This document shows positions 7,629 to 15,117 of a stretch of 64,000 nt of DNA, piece after piece. Every line of letters starts with the position of its first letter. Position 1 is the first letter of the stretch. Below the pieces are notes generated by a model. That model was given only the letters and a program-made list of their open reading frames with translations, was not told the DNA's origin and searched no databases. Location of the stretch: assembly GCA_016185185.1 (NCBI GenBank), contig JACPOD010000050.1, forward strand, positions 1 to 64,000, given 5' to 3'. This stretch comes from Sphingobacteriales bacterium. GTDB lineage: Bacteria; Bacteroidota; Bacteroidia; Chitinophagales; Chitinophagaceae. A program made the position numbers and the translations under genes.

Positions 7629-9023
7629 TTAAAAAGCCAGCAAACCTGTAAATGCCGGTTCAGCAATGCGATGATCTGCTGCTGTTTCCAGTTGTTTGTT
7701 ATCGGTACAAAATGAAACACCCACACCTGCATTTTTAATCATGCAGATATCGTTTTTCCCATTACCCACTGCCATGATATTTTTAATTTCTATATTGAAC
7801 CGTTTACTCAGCTCCAGCACGGCATTGGTTTTACAATAATCATGTTTGCAAATGCTGTGTTTATTGTAAAGAAAGAAGGAAGGAATTTTAACTTCACCTG
7901 TGGCAACTCCTCTGTGAAATTCCAGTTCGTTTGCCAATGAAAAATCTAACCCTAGTTTGTTGGCAATATGATTGGTTACAGCGTCATAACTTTCACTAAT
8001 AATGCCACAAACATATCCCCTGAACTGCAGCTCTTTTATCACCTGTGCCGTGTCTTCTACAATTTCAATTTCATCAGCTGTTTTTAATATCTCATAAATC
8101 GGAATCCCTTTTAGTAATTGAGCAATTTGCTTTATGCGGATGAATGGATTAATTGCCATTTTAGCAATAGCTTTCAATTCATCGGTAAAGGAAAATTTAT
8201 CTGCCAATGTGTAGATAAAACTTGCTTTTAAAATAGTTTTATCCATATCAAAGATGGCCATCCTGCGGTATTTCTTGTTACTTTCTTTGGCGGCAAACTC
8301 CAATTGCTCATCTTCCCCGAAATGAATACCGGTGATGGTTTCAAATGTATCTTCCAAAAACTGCCCTGAACGTTTTAGAATAGCTTTGGTTACTTCTTTA
8401 CTCATCTTTGCCAGTTGTGTAATGCTTTGCATGCGGTTTTCAATATAACCCAAACTTACCTCTGCTATTCTTGCACCTTCCTTATGCATATCAATGAGTA
8501 TTCCTATATCCACGCCATAATCATCTTCAATCAATATTCGCTGGAAATATTCTTTCTTCCCGGCAATCATTCCGCTTAACGGTTGTTTGAAATGACTGAT
8601 GGATGGAAACAGGAAACTCAACAATGGTTTGGCCACTAATTCTGTTACACGTCCCGCCTGTCTTTCAAAATAGGATTTTACAAAATCAGCTTTTTCTTCC
8701 ATTATTGGTAGGGTGAGCCGGTCAATCACATCATCAGGATAAGTGGTGATATCAGCATCTACAAAAGCAACGATATCATGAGAGGCCAGCATAATACCTT
8801 CTCTCATGGATATACCTTTTCCTTTTTTACTGCTGGTAAAAATTTTCACCTGTTCTTTCCTGGCTTCTTTTACGGTGGCGTCAGTTGATTTATCGTCCAC
8901 CACAATGATTTCTCCAACAGCGGCAGAGCGTTTCACTATCTGTATCACCTTACGGATAGTAGCTTCTTCATTCAATGCAGGTATAATTACGGAGACCATA
9001 GGCTGGTTTTTATTGGTTAACAA
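7629..9023 (-). CDS. Glycosyltransferase (GpgS-like) fused to HAD phosphatase
   Basis: 464 residues in two domains. Residues 9-225 are a GT-A glycosyltransferase: VSVIIPALNEEATI, VVDDKSTDAT, and VDADITTY with the metal-binding DxD. The stretch ADFVKSYFERQAGRVTEL, the QPLSGMIAGKKE block and YGVDIGILIDM look like glucosyl-3-phosphoglycerate synthase (GT81). From about residue 250 a HAD-IB phosphatase follows: FDMDKTIL (nucleophile Asp), SESYDAVTN and VGNGKNDICM. Together this suggests a one-chain enzyme that makes a sugar-phosphoglycerate and then removes the phosphate to give a glucosylglycerate-like compatible solute. The sugar and acceptor are inference; the two-domain structure is plain. 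Confidence 0.85.
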   Translation of the reverse strand: MLTNKNQPMVSVIIPALNEEATIRKVIQIVKRSAAVGEIIVVDDKSTDATVKEARKEQVKIFTSSKKGKGISMREGIMLASHDIVAFVDADITTYPDDVIDRLTLPIMEEKADFVKSYFERQAGRVTELVAKPLLSFLFPSISHFKQPLSGMIAGKKEYFQRILIEDDYGVDIGILIDMHKEGARIAEVSLGYIENRMQSITQLAKMSKEVTKAILKRSGQFLEDTFETITGIHFGEDEQLEFAAKESNKKYRRMAIFDMDKTILKASFIYTLADKFSFTDELKAIAKMAINPFIRIKQIAQLLKGIPIYEILKTADEIEIVEDTAQVIKELQFRGYVCGIISESYDAVTNHIANKLGLDFSLANELEFHRGVATGEVKIPSFFLYNKHSICKHDYCKTNAVLELSKRFNIEIKNIMAVGNGKNDICMIKNAGVGVSFCTDNKQLETAADHRIAEPAFTGLLAF

Positions 9024-9133
9024 TTACAGGCAATTGCTCTTGTGCAAGCATCTTGCCAAGAGTGATAAGTAAGATAGCCAAAGATGCAGAGAGAAGTAGG
9101 GAAGATTCTGTTAAAATACTGAATGAAAATAAA

Positions 9134-9160
9134 GTGGCTGAAACTTAGCTATTTAGCCAC
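9134..9160 (-). terminator. Possible terminator of the RAYT gene
   Basis: GTGGCT and AGCCAC form a 6-base stem with a 15-base loop. On the minus strand it is followed by TTTATTTTC. It lies about 80 bases after the RAYT stop and before the fusion gene start, so it could end the RAYT transcript. The stem is short. Confidence 0.35.
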
Positions 9161-9175
9161 AACTTTAATATTACA

Positions 9176-9203
9176 GGGTCGGGACGCTAAAGCGGCCTGA
9201 ACC
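9176..9203 (+). repeat. REP-like element, left copy flanking the RAYT
   Basis: GGGTCGGGACGCT-AAA-GCGGCCTGAACC. It folds as GGACGC / GCGGCC with one mismatch and a TAAA loop. The same 28-29 base unit occurs in reverse orientation at 9936-9964, so the transposase gene sits between an inverted pair. Confidence 0.85.
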
Positions 9204-9236
9204 AACTTTTACGTAAGTCAATCTTAAAATAATTTG

Positions 9237-9827
9237 TCAATCAATTCTTTTTTTTATGGATAGTTTACTTTTAGATGTTATATCATTTAAATGAAAACCA
9301 GTTTCCGCAAATAAAATTTCTTTATTGCATAATGTACCGTTTCTTAATCCTGTATAACCGGGGTAAGACGAATACGGCCATTTAGCCAAATCGTCCACAA
9401 GATTTGCCGTGAGTGGGTTTTGATGAATATAAAAGAAACATTGTTCAAGATAGCTGATGCTTTTACCATTTTCCGTTTCACTTAAAATTTTTGCTTTTGT
9501 TTTTTGCTGAAATAAAGACCCGGAACTGTGCTGCTCTTTATTAATAGCTTGTGAATAGCTGCTTAATAAGATACCTGTTCTGTATGAAAACTCCTGCATA
9601 GGTTTGCCGCCAAATGTATTCCTTTCTTTAACAGTGTTTTCATTTGCCTGTATGAGCAGGTGAAAATGATTGGGCATAAGGCAATAAGCAATTATATTGC
9701 ATACCGGAAGCAGTTGTTGCCTGGTTTTTTGAATAAAATAAAGATAATTGGCATGGTTGAAGAAGATGACTTGCTTGTTATTACCACGATTGTAAATATG
9801 ATAAAATTCTCCTTCGGAAAGGTGCAT
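9237..9827 (-). CDS. REP-associated tyrosine transposase (RAYT, Y1 superfamily)
   Basis: 196 residues. YHIYNRGNNKQVIFF begins the Y1 transposase/RAYT domain, followed by IIAYCLMPNHFHLLIQ, which contains the HFH (HUH-type) metal site near residue 55. A Tyr in the helix around YRTGILLSSYSQAINKE is a candidate nucleophile, and FFYIHQNPLTANLV with WPYSSYPGY closes the domain. RAYTs are single-copy domesticated relatives of IS200/IS605 transposases that cut at REP hairpins. Matching REP-like sequences lie on both sides at 9176-9203 and 9936-9964, plus a worn copy at 9861-9884, which strongly supports the call. Confidence 0.93.
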   Translation of the reverse strand: MHLSEGEFYHIYNRGNNKQVIFFNHANYLYFIQKTRQQLLPVCNIIAYCLMPNHFHLLIQANENTVKERNTFGGKPMQEFSYRTGILLSSYSQAINKEQHSSGSLFQQKTKAKILSETENGKSISYLEQCFFYIHQNPLTANLVDDLAKWPYSSYPGYTGLRNGTLCNKEILFAETGFHLNDITSKSKLSIKKRID

Positions 9828-9860
9828 GATAATGTTTTAAATGAAGTTAGCAAAAAGAGT

Positions 9861-9884
9861 GGGGATGCTAAAACGGCCTGAATC
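9861..9884 (+). repeat. Degraded REP-like copy just upstream of the RAYT start
   Basis: GGGGATGCTAAAACGGCCTGAATC resembles the flanking REP units but with several changes, and the hairpin is weakened by one wobble and one extra mismatch. It has the same orientation as the left copy. Confidence 0.6.
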
Positions 9885-9935
9885 TTTTTTACTATCACGG
9901 GATAGATGTATAAAAGAAATAAAATTGCCGGTTAC

Positions 9936-9964
9936 GGTTCAGGCCGCATAAAGCGTCCCGACCC
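9936..9964 (-). repeat. REP-like element, right copy flanking the RAYT
   Basis: GGTTCAGGCCGC-ATAAA-GCGTCCCGACCC is the reverse complement of the left copy apart from the loop (TTTAT versus TAAA type). It lies 2 bases after the stop of dusB on the other side, so the whole REP-RAYT-REP unit spans 9176-9964. Confidence 0.85.
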
Positions 9965-9966
9965 GG

Positions 9967-11007
9967 TTAATTGATGGGACATTTTTCATGATAATTAATT
10001 AACTCAATAGCAGTTTTGGAAAACGCATAACCGGCATATACTGTTGAGATTTCATTGAACACTTCATCAATTTCTTCCACTGTTTTGAGGGTAACTAATT
10101 TGTTACGATATTCTTTAATATTAGGAAGTCCTTTTAAATAGTTAGCGTAATGACGACGCATTTCATTAATACCTACCACCGGGTTTTTCCATTCTACACT
10201 TTTGTACAAATGTTTTCGGCATACTTCCACTCTTTGCTCAATGGTGGGAGGTGGTAAATGTTCACCTGTTTGTACAAAATGTTTTATCTCGTTAAATATC
10301 CAGGGATAACCAATGGCAGCCCGACCAATCATCACTCCATCCACACCATAGCGGTTTTTATATTCCAATGCTTTTTCAGGAGAATCAATATCGCCATTGC
10401 CAAAGATGGGAATTTGAATGCGTGGATTGTTTTTTACCTTACCAATGAGTGTCCAGTCGGCCTCGCCTTTATACATCTGCGTTCTTGTACGTCCGTGAAT
10501 AGCGAGTGCTTTTATACCAACATCCTGTAACCGTTCAGCAACTTCTTCAATGTTCCTGGTGTTATCATCCCAGCCCAATCTTGTTTTTACAGTAACCGGT
10601 AAAGATGTTGATTTAACTACTGCACTGGTTAAGCGAACCATCAAATCCAAATCTTTTAATACACCAGCACCAGCACCTTTCAATGCCACTTTTTTTACCG
10701 GGCAACCAAAATTAATATCGAGTAAATCGGGTTGTGTAACATCCACAATCTTTGCAGCCAGTGACAAACTTTCCTCATCACCACCAAATATTTGAATACC
10801 AACAGGACGTTCGTAATCAAATATGTCGAGCTTCTTGCGACTTTTAATCGCATCTCTTATCAATCCTTCGCTGCTGATGAATTCGGTGTACATCAAATCA
10901 GCCCCATTTTCCTTGCACACAGCACGGAATGGCGGGTCGCTTACGTCTTCCATGGGGGCAAGGAGGAGTGGGAAGTCGGGTAATGATATGTTGCCTATTT
11001 TTACCAT
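9967..11007 (-). CDS. dusB: tRNA-dihydrouridine synthase B
   Basis: The tracked ORF extends upstream through repeat DNA. The natural start is ATG 11007 (MVKIGNISLPDFPLLLAPM), giving 346 residues. Dus hallmarks are present: APMEDVSDPPFR, the catalytic Cys in DINFGCPVKKV, VKTRLGWDD, the AIHGRTRTQMYKGEADW block with its His, FGNGDI and GRAAIGYPWIF, which bind FMN. It reduces uridine to dihydrouridine in the tRNA D-loop with NADPH. A -7 box TAAATTTG lies at 11101-11094, and the roughly 80-base leader contains the CAACTGTCAAC repeat cluster. Confidence 0.95.
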   Translation of the reverse strand: MVKIGNISLPDFPLLLAPMEDVSDPPFRAVCKENGADLMYTEFISSEGLIRDAIKSRKKLDIFDYERPVGIQIFGGDEESLSLAAKIVDVTQPDLLDINFGCPVKKVALKGAGAGVLKDLDLMVRLTSAVVKSTSLPVTVKTRLGWDDNTRNIEEVAERLQDVGIKALAIHGRTRTQMYKGEADWTLIGKVKNNPRIQIPIFGNGDIDSPEKALEYKNRYGVDGVMIGRAAIGYPWIFNEIKHFVQTGEHLPPPTIEQRVEVCRKHLYKSVEWKNPVVGINEMRRHYANYLKGLPNIKEYRNKLVTLKTVEEIDEVFNEISTVYAGYAFSKTAIELINYHEKCPIN

Positions 11008-11013
11008 TATTAA

Positions 11014-11080
11014 GATGACAGTTGATCGATGACAGAAAATAAATATGATACCGTCAACTGTCAACTGCGAACAGTCAACT
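11014..11080. repeat. CAACTGTCAAC-type repeat cluster in the dusB leader
   Basis: GATGACAGTTGATCGATGACAG, then CCGTCAACTGTCAACTG and ACAGTCAACT. This set of short direct and inverted GTCAAC/GTTGAC words recurs inside dacB at 33248-33273, and a related GTCATC form lies inside mutL. It lies between the predicted dusB promoter box and its start codon. Confidence 0.75.
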
Positions 11081-11093
11081 ATTTTTGAGCCTG

Positions 11094-11101
11094 CAAATTT
11101 A
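11094..11101 (-). promoter_or_regulatory. Predicted -7 box for dusB
   Basis: TAAATTTG on the minus strand fits the Bacteroidota consensus TAnnTTTG. No good -33 TTTG is visible at the expected distance, so this is tentative. Confidence 0.35.
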
Positions 11102-11121
11102 ATCACATATTCCGGATTATT

Positions 11122-12240
11122 ATGTATCAGCAGAAACCAAATATTTCATATATATCGCAATTGGGTATTTTGATTGGCCTGGTTGGGGCAGGACTTTTAT
11201 TTGGAGGTATATTAAGTGTTGTCCTTCTGTTTTCACAACTGGGAATGGCAAAAGCAACAGATGTAACTCAATTATTTAAGCCGGAGAACGTAAACCTCCT
11301 GCGCTGGTTACAAATAATTTCTACCCTATTTATGTTTTTTGTACCAACTATTGTGTTTGCAAGAATAGTATCAAAAAAACCATTTCCTTATTTGGGTTAC
11401 AATAAATGGATAAAGGCTGAACAGGTTGTATTGGTAGTACTAATAATGATTGCCTGTTTACCGGTGGTAGGTGCATTGGGCGAACTCACACAAAAAATTC
11501 CGCTTTCACCCGGTCTGGCAAAGAAGTTTAAAGATGCAGAGGATAATTATGAAAAACAGGTAGAAACATTGATGGCGATGAAGAACAGTGCTGATTATAT
11601 CTGGTCAATGCTGATCGTTGCCATATTGCCGGCTGTTTTTGAAGAAACATTATTCCGGGGGGGATTGCAAAACATGTTGCTTCGATGGAAAAACAGCTCT
11701 CCTTTATATGTAATTGCTTTAGGAGTTATAGCAGCATTTATATACGGTGGCTGGTTTAATGGGGAGATGGGAATAGCAATATTTTCACCCTTACTAATAG
11801 CTATAATGGCAATTTTGATTTTTGTCAAACCAATAAAAACTGTACTTGACAAAATAACGAACCATTATTTTGCTGCAATTCTTTTAACCAGCATTATTTT
11901 TAGTGCCGTGCATTTTTCTTTCTTTGGATTTTTTGCCAGGGCAGCTTTAGGAGTTATACTCGGCCTTATTTATTATTACAGCGGAAATATCTGGCTTAAT
12001 ATACTGGCACATATGTTTAACAATGGTGCAGCAGTAACCTTTATGTATTTTCAAATAAAAAAAACGGGTAAGATGCCCGGTAAAGAACTGGACTCAACGA
12101 TGCCATTATGGTCAGGTGCTGTAGCATTGATAATACTGGCAGGGCTGATTTATGCATTTATCCGCATCAGCAAGCCGATGAAAGAAAAAGCGGACCAGGA
12201 AGCTGCACCACCGATGGAAGACAACTGGCTGAATCTTTAA
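11122..12240 (+). CDS. CPBP family intramembrane glutamic endopeptidase
   Basis: 372 residues with about eight membrane helices. Motif 1 is FEETLFRGGLQNML (EExxxR), motif 2 is SAVHFSFFGFFAR, and motif 3 is NILAHMFNN, all typical of CAAX-protease/bacteriocin-processing (Abi, Rce1-like) proteins, which cleave within the membrane. Between motifs 1 and 2 there is an extra stretch of roughly 50 residues (GWFNGEMGIAIF onward) holding an additional hydrophobic helix, which most relatives lack. The C-terminus ends in an acidic tail. It is followed by cdsA after 18 bases, so it is probably part of the membrane-lipid operon. Confidence 0.9.
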   Translation: MYQQKPNISYISQLGILIGLVGAGLLFGGILSVVLLFSQLGMAKATDVTQLFKPENVNLLRWLQIISTLFMFFVPTIVFARIVSKKPFPYLGYNKWIKAEQVVLVVLIMIACLPVVGALGELTQKIPLSPGLAKKFKDAEDNYEKQVETLMAMKNSADYIWSMLIVAILPAVFEETLFRGGLQNMLLRWKNSSPLYVIALGVIAAFIYGGWFNGEMGIAIFSPLLIAIMAILIFVKPIKTVLDKITNHYFAAILLTSIIFSAVHFSFFGFFARAALGVILGLIYYYSGNIWLNILAHMFNNGAAVTFMYFQIKKTGKMPGKELDSTMPLWSGAVALIILAGLIYAFIRISKPMKEKADQEAAPPMEDNWLNL

Positions 12241-12258
12241 CCACACCATAGCTAAGCA

Positions 12259-13203
12259 ATGGCATTTAATCTAGCAACATTTAAAACAAGAGCATTAACC
12301 GCCGTAGTATTTGTAATAGTAATGCTGGGCGGATTGTTATGGAATCAATGGAGTTTCCTGGCGTTATTTACTGTTATACATTTTGGTTGCTGGTGGGAGT
12401 ATATTAAACTGGTGGGGTTGATTGATAATAAATATCAGAGAATTTCTGCGTTTCATAAGTATGGGATCATGTTATTGGGGTTTGGATTGATGCTTTGGTT
12501 TACCAATGGTGCGTATAGTTTATTTGGTGTTGCATTAAATGAAGTGGGAAAGATATTATTGCTGGCAATGATTCCGGTTGTAATAATTGGTGATTTTATT
12601 TTTACCAGACCATTAAATCCAAAATTGTTTGCGCATTCAATTTTTGGATTGATTTATATTTCATTGAGTTGGGGTTTGATGATGAATTTATATCTTGCAG
12701 GCGTCAGTATTTCGTGTATGAATGGTGGAAATATAGGTGGTGCTGATTTAATTTATAATCATTTTGTATTTCCTTTTGTAATAATTCCCCTTTTAATAAT
12801 TGTTTCTATCTGGATCAATGATACAATGGCTTACATAGTAGGTTCATTTATTGGGAAAACACCATTGTCTAAAATTTCGCCAAAAAAAACCTGGGAGGGT
12901 ACTATTGGCGGTATAATTCTTTCTGTTGCAGTAACCGGATTAATTTTCTTAAACCTTAATCCGGAAATTATTATCAGGAGATTTCACTATGATTTTTCTT
13001 CAAAGGTTTGGTATATAATTCCACCGATCGCTGCTATTTTTGGCACAATGGGAGATTTATTAGAAAGCAAACTCAAACGCTTAGCAGGAGTAAAAGACAT
13101 CGGCAGTTTAATGCCTGGCCACGGTGGTTTTTTGGATAGGTTTGATTCTTTATTACTGGCTACCCCTTTTGTTTGGTTATACGTTTACTTCTTTATCAGG
13201 TAA
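12259..13203 (+). CDS. cdsA: Phosphatidate cytidylyltransferase
   Basis: 314 residues and about eight membrane helices. The family signature is complete near the C-terminus: SPKKTWEGTIGG (residues about 212-223), and GDLLESKLKRLAGVKD followed by MPGHGGFLDRFDS. The enzyme makes CDP-diacylglycerol from phosphatidic acid and CTP, the branch point for phosphatidylserine/ethanolamine and phosphatidylglycerol. psd, which acts two steps later, lies downstream on the same strand, separated by an inverted repeat and its own promoter-like site. Confidence 0.95.
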   Translation: MAFNLATFKTRALTAVVFVIVMLGGLLWNQWSFLALFTVIHFGCWWEYIKLVGLIDNKYQRISAFHKYGIMLLGFGLMLWFTNGAYSLFGVALNEVGKILLLAMIPVVIIGDFIFTRPLNPKLFAHSIFGLIYISLSWGLMMNLYLAGVSISCMNGGNIGGADLIYNHFVFPFVIIPLLIIVSIWINDTMAYIVGSFIGKTPLSKISPKKTWEGTIGGIILSVAVTGLIFLNLNPEIIIRRFHYDFSSKVWYIIPPIAAIFGTMGDLLESKLKRLAGVKDIGSLMPGHGGFLDRFDSLLLATPFVWLYVYFFIR

Positions 13204-13245
13204 TTTTAAAATGCAAAATAGTGATGGAAGCTGTTAACGTTGTGG

Positions 13246-13322
13246 TGTCAGGCTGAGCTTGTCGAAGCCTTGATGAGCAAAATACAAATGCTGAACAATC
13301 CTTCGACGGGCTCAGGATGACA
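13246..13322. repeat. Dispersed inverted repeat between cdsA and psd
   Basis: Left arm TGTCAGGCTGAGCTTGTCG and right arm CGACGGGCTCAGGATGACA are inverted copies with a few mismatches, separated by about 30 bases. This TGTCAnnCTGAGC...GTCGAAGG pattern is a well-known palindromic intergenic repeat in many bacteria, often in Bacteroidota. It could fold into a long hairpin in RNA and may limit read-through from cdsA. Confidence 0.85.
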
Positions 13323-13402
13323 GCAGTATTAATCTTAATAAGATTGATTAAGGAATGAGAAAGTAGCGCAGCTTTCAACATTAAACCTTTAACCCCTTAA
13401 AC

Positions 13403-13433
13403 TTTCAAACCTTTCCTCGTTTCCTTATCTTTG
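13403..13433 (+). promoter_or_regulatory. Predicted promoter of psd
   Basis: TTTC, then exactly 19 bases, then TATCTTTG, close to the Bacteroidota consensus TTTG-N19-TAnnTTTG. The start codon lies 18 bases after the -7 box, giving a very short leader. Confidence 0.55.
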
Positions 13434-13451
13434 CCGCTCTAATTTTAGCCA

Positions 13452-14111
13452 ATGACCATTCACAGAGAAGGATATAAAAGTATAGCCATTACAGGTATTT
13501 TGTTTGCCGTGATCAACCTGATCAGCTTTTATTTTTTTAGCGGAGAAATGCCGGTAATAAGCTGGATCATCTTTTTTGCCACCCTGGGGTTGTTACTTTT
13601 TATGATCTCTTTCTTCAGGATACCTGCCAGGAAGCTAACATTTAACGAAAACCAGGTAATGGCCCCTGCGGATGGAAAAGTAGTGGTGATAGAAGAAATA
13701 ACAGACGAAGAATATTTTAAAGACCGCCGCATACAGGTTTCTGTTTTTATGAGCCCGGCTAATGTACACCAGAACAGGAGCGGGGTAGCAGGAGAAGTAG
13801 TATACAATCAATATCACAAAGGAAAATATTTAGTGGCCTGGGATCCTAAATCTTCTACCGAAAATGAAAGGCATAGTGTGGTTATCCGTCATCCTAAAGG
13901 AGAAATTTTATTTAAACAAATTGCCGGTGCCCTTGCTAAAAGAATCATCAATTATTTGCAGGTAGGACAAAAAGTGGCGCAGAACGAAGAAATGGGGTTT
14001 ATTAAATTTGGTTCAAGAGTGGATATATTGCTGCCAACCGATGCAAAAGTGAATGTGCAGTTAAATGAAAAGGTAAAAGGCGGTGTTTCGGTTATTGCAA
14101 CTTTTGCCTGA
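13452..14111 (+). CDS. psd: Phosphatidylserine decarboxylase proenzyme, short type
   Basis: 219 residues, with two N-terminal membrane helices (15-55) and then the compact decarboxylase core. MSPANVHQNRSG and ERHSVVIRHPKG are family blocks, and GFIKFGSRVDILLP carries the Gly-Ser self-cleavage site where the Ser becomes the pyruvoyl group. This is the short archaetidylserine-decarboxylase-like class common in Bacteroidota. It converts phosphatidylserine to phosphatidylethanolamine at the inner membrane. The context with cdsA supports the call. Confidence 0.95.
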   Translation: MTIHREGYKSIAITGILFAVINLISFYFFSGEMPVISWIIFFATLGLLLFMISFFRIPARKLTFNENQVMAPADGKVVVIEEITDEEYFKDRRIQVSVFMSPANVHQNRSGVAGEVVYNQYHKGKYLVAWDPKSSTENERHSVVIRHPKGEILFKQIAGALAKRIINYLQVGQKVAQNEEMGFIKFGSRVDILLPTDAKVNVQLNEKVKGGVSVIATFA

Positions 14112-14150
14112 TTATATTTGTCTTTCCTTAAAAATGATAAAACTTTTTGT

Positions 14151-14300
14151 ATGAAAAAATTATTTATGCTTGCTGCAGCCGCTTTTTTAATCAGCGGTGT
14201 TGCCTTTGCTAATGGTGGCGGAAAGAAATGTAAAAAAGAGTGTAAAAAAGAAGCCAGCGGCAAATCCTGCTGTAAGAAAAGCAGTGACAAAAAAAGCTGA
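14151..14300 (+). CDS. Small exported Lys/Cys-rich protein
   Basis: I use ATG 14151, since the signal peptide MKKLFMLAAAAFLISG starts there; the tracked upstream start adds 11 unrelated residues. The 49-residue product has a signal peptide ending near AFANG and a tail of about 25 residues made mostly of Lys, Gly, Ser and five Cys (KKCKKECKKE, SCCKK). It may bind a metal or be a cell-envelope peptide. A strong terminator directly follows, which supports a real transcript. No family is recognised. Confidence 0.65.
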   Translation: MKKLFMLAAAAFLISGVAFANGGGKKCKKECKKEASGKSCCKKSSDKKS

Positions 14301-14325
14301 TAAAATATTATTAGCCTATGAAACT

Positions 14326-14354
14326 TCCTCCGTTTTTAACGGGGGATTTTTTTT
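14326..14354 (+). terminator. Strong Rho-independent terminator
   Basis: TCCTCCGTT pairs with AACGGGGGA around a TTT loop, with one T-G pair, and is followed by eight T residues. It ends the small Lys/Cys protein transcript, and reads into the 3' end of the convergent nucleotidase gene. Confidence 0.85.
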
Positions 14355-15084
14355 ACAATATATTTTCCAGTTCTTTTAAATGAAAAATAGTATACGTGGC
14401 CTGCGAATTTTTCTCCTCATTAGTATGATTTACAAATACACTATCCATCCCGGTATTAACTGCTCCTAATATATCTGCTTCCTCATTATCACCAATCATA
14501 ATGCTTTCATTTAAACTGGCACCCGCTTTATGCATGGCAAATTCAAAAATTTCTTTTTGAGGTTTTACATAATTGCATCCTTCGGAAGTTATAATTTTAG
14601 TAAAGTAATGAGTGAGACCGGAGTTGCGGAGTTTATTATGCTGCACTTCTTCAAACCCATTGGAGATAATATGGAGTGTATATTGTTTATCCAGCAGGTA
14701 TTGTAAAATTTCCTTTGTGTAAGGGAACAATTCTTTTTGTGCGGGCAATACATCCAGGTACCGCACACTTATTGATTTTGCTAATTTTTCATCCCCAATT
14801 TTGTAATCAAGCAAGGTATGCCACATCCTTTTCCAGCGCAATTCATCCTGTTTAATAAACCCTTTACTGTAGCGGTCCCAGAGCTTGTGATTGTGTTCAC
14901 GGTAAACCGTATGAAATTCTGAAAAAGGCCCAACACCCTGAGCAGGCAGATCAAATTCCTCATACATTTTCTTTAATGTTAAAAAAGAATTTGTTTCAAA
15001 ATCCCAGATGGTGTGGTCAAGATCGAAAAAGATATGCTTATAGTTGCCCCTAACCCCTAAAGGGGAATTAATTTTTTTATTCAT
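14353..15084 (-). CDS. YjjG family noncanonical pyrimidine nucleotidase (HAD)
   Basis: 243 residues. The HAD motifs are FFDLDHTIWDFE (nucleophile Asp), IISNGFEEVQ (motif II), Lys in NYVKPQKEIF and MIGDNEEADILGA (motif IV). The cap-domain layout fits the YjjG group, which dephosphorylates abnormal pyrimidine nucleotides. The first 14 residues (MNKKINSPLGVRGN) come from a CCCC palindrome repeat; family proteins usually begin right at the YKHIFFDLDHT strand. So either the repeat extended the N-terminus or translation starts at a later, non-ATG codon. Confidence 0.9.
   Translation of the reverse strand: MNKKINSPLGVRGNYKHIFFDLDHTIWDFETNSFLTLKKMYEEFDLPAQGVGPFSEFHTVYREHNHKLWDRYSKGFIKQDELRWKRMWHTLLDYKIGDEKLAKSISVRYLDVLPAQKELFPYTKEILQYLLDKQYTLHIISNGFEEVQHNKLRNSGLTHYFTKIITSEGCNYVKPQKEIFEFAMHKAGASLNESIMIGDNEEADILGAVNTGMDSVFVNHTNEEKNSQATYTIFHLKELENIL
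15044..15068 (-). repeat. CCCC palindromic mini-repeat in the nucleotidase N-terminus
   Basis: On the minus strand AATTCCCCTTTAGGGGTTAGG, a CCCCTTTAGGGG palindrome plus a trailing G run. It is translated in frame as NSPLGVRG. Confidence 0.8.
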
Positions 15085-15117
15085 AGTAAGTTTGCAAATT
15101 ACATTAACTATTAATTT

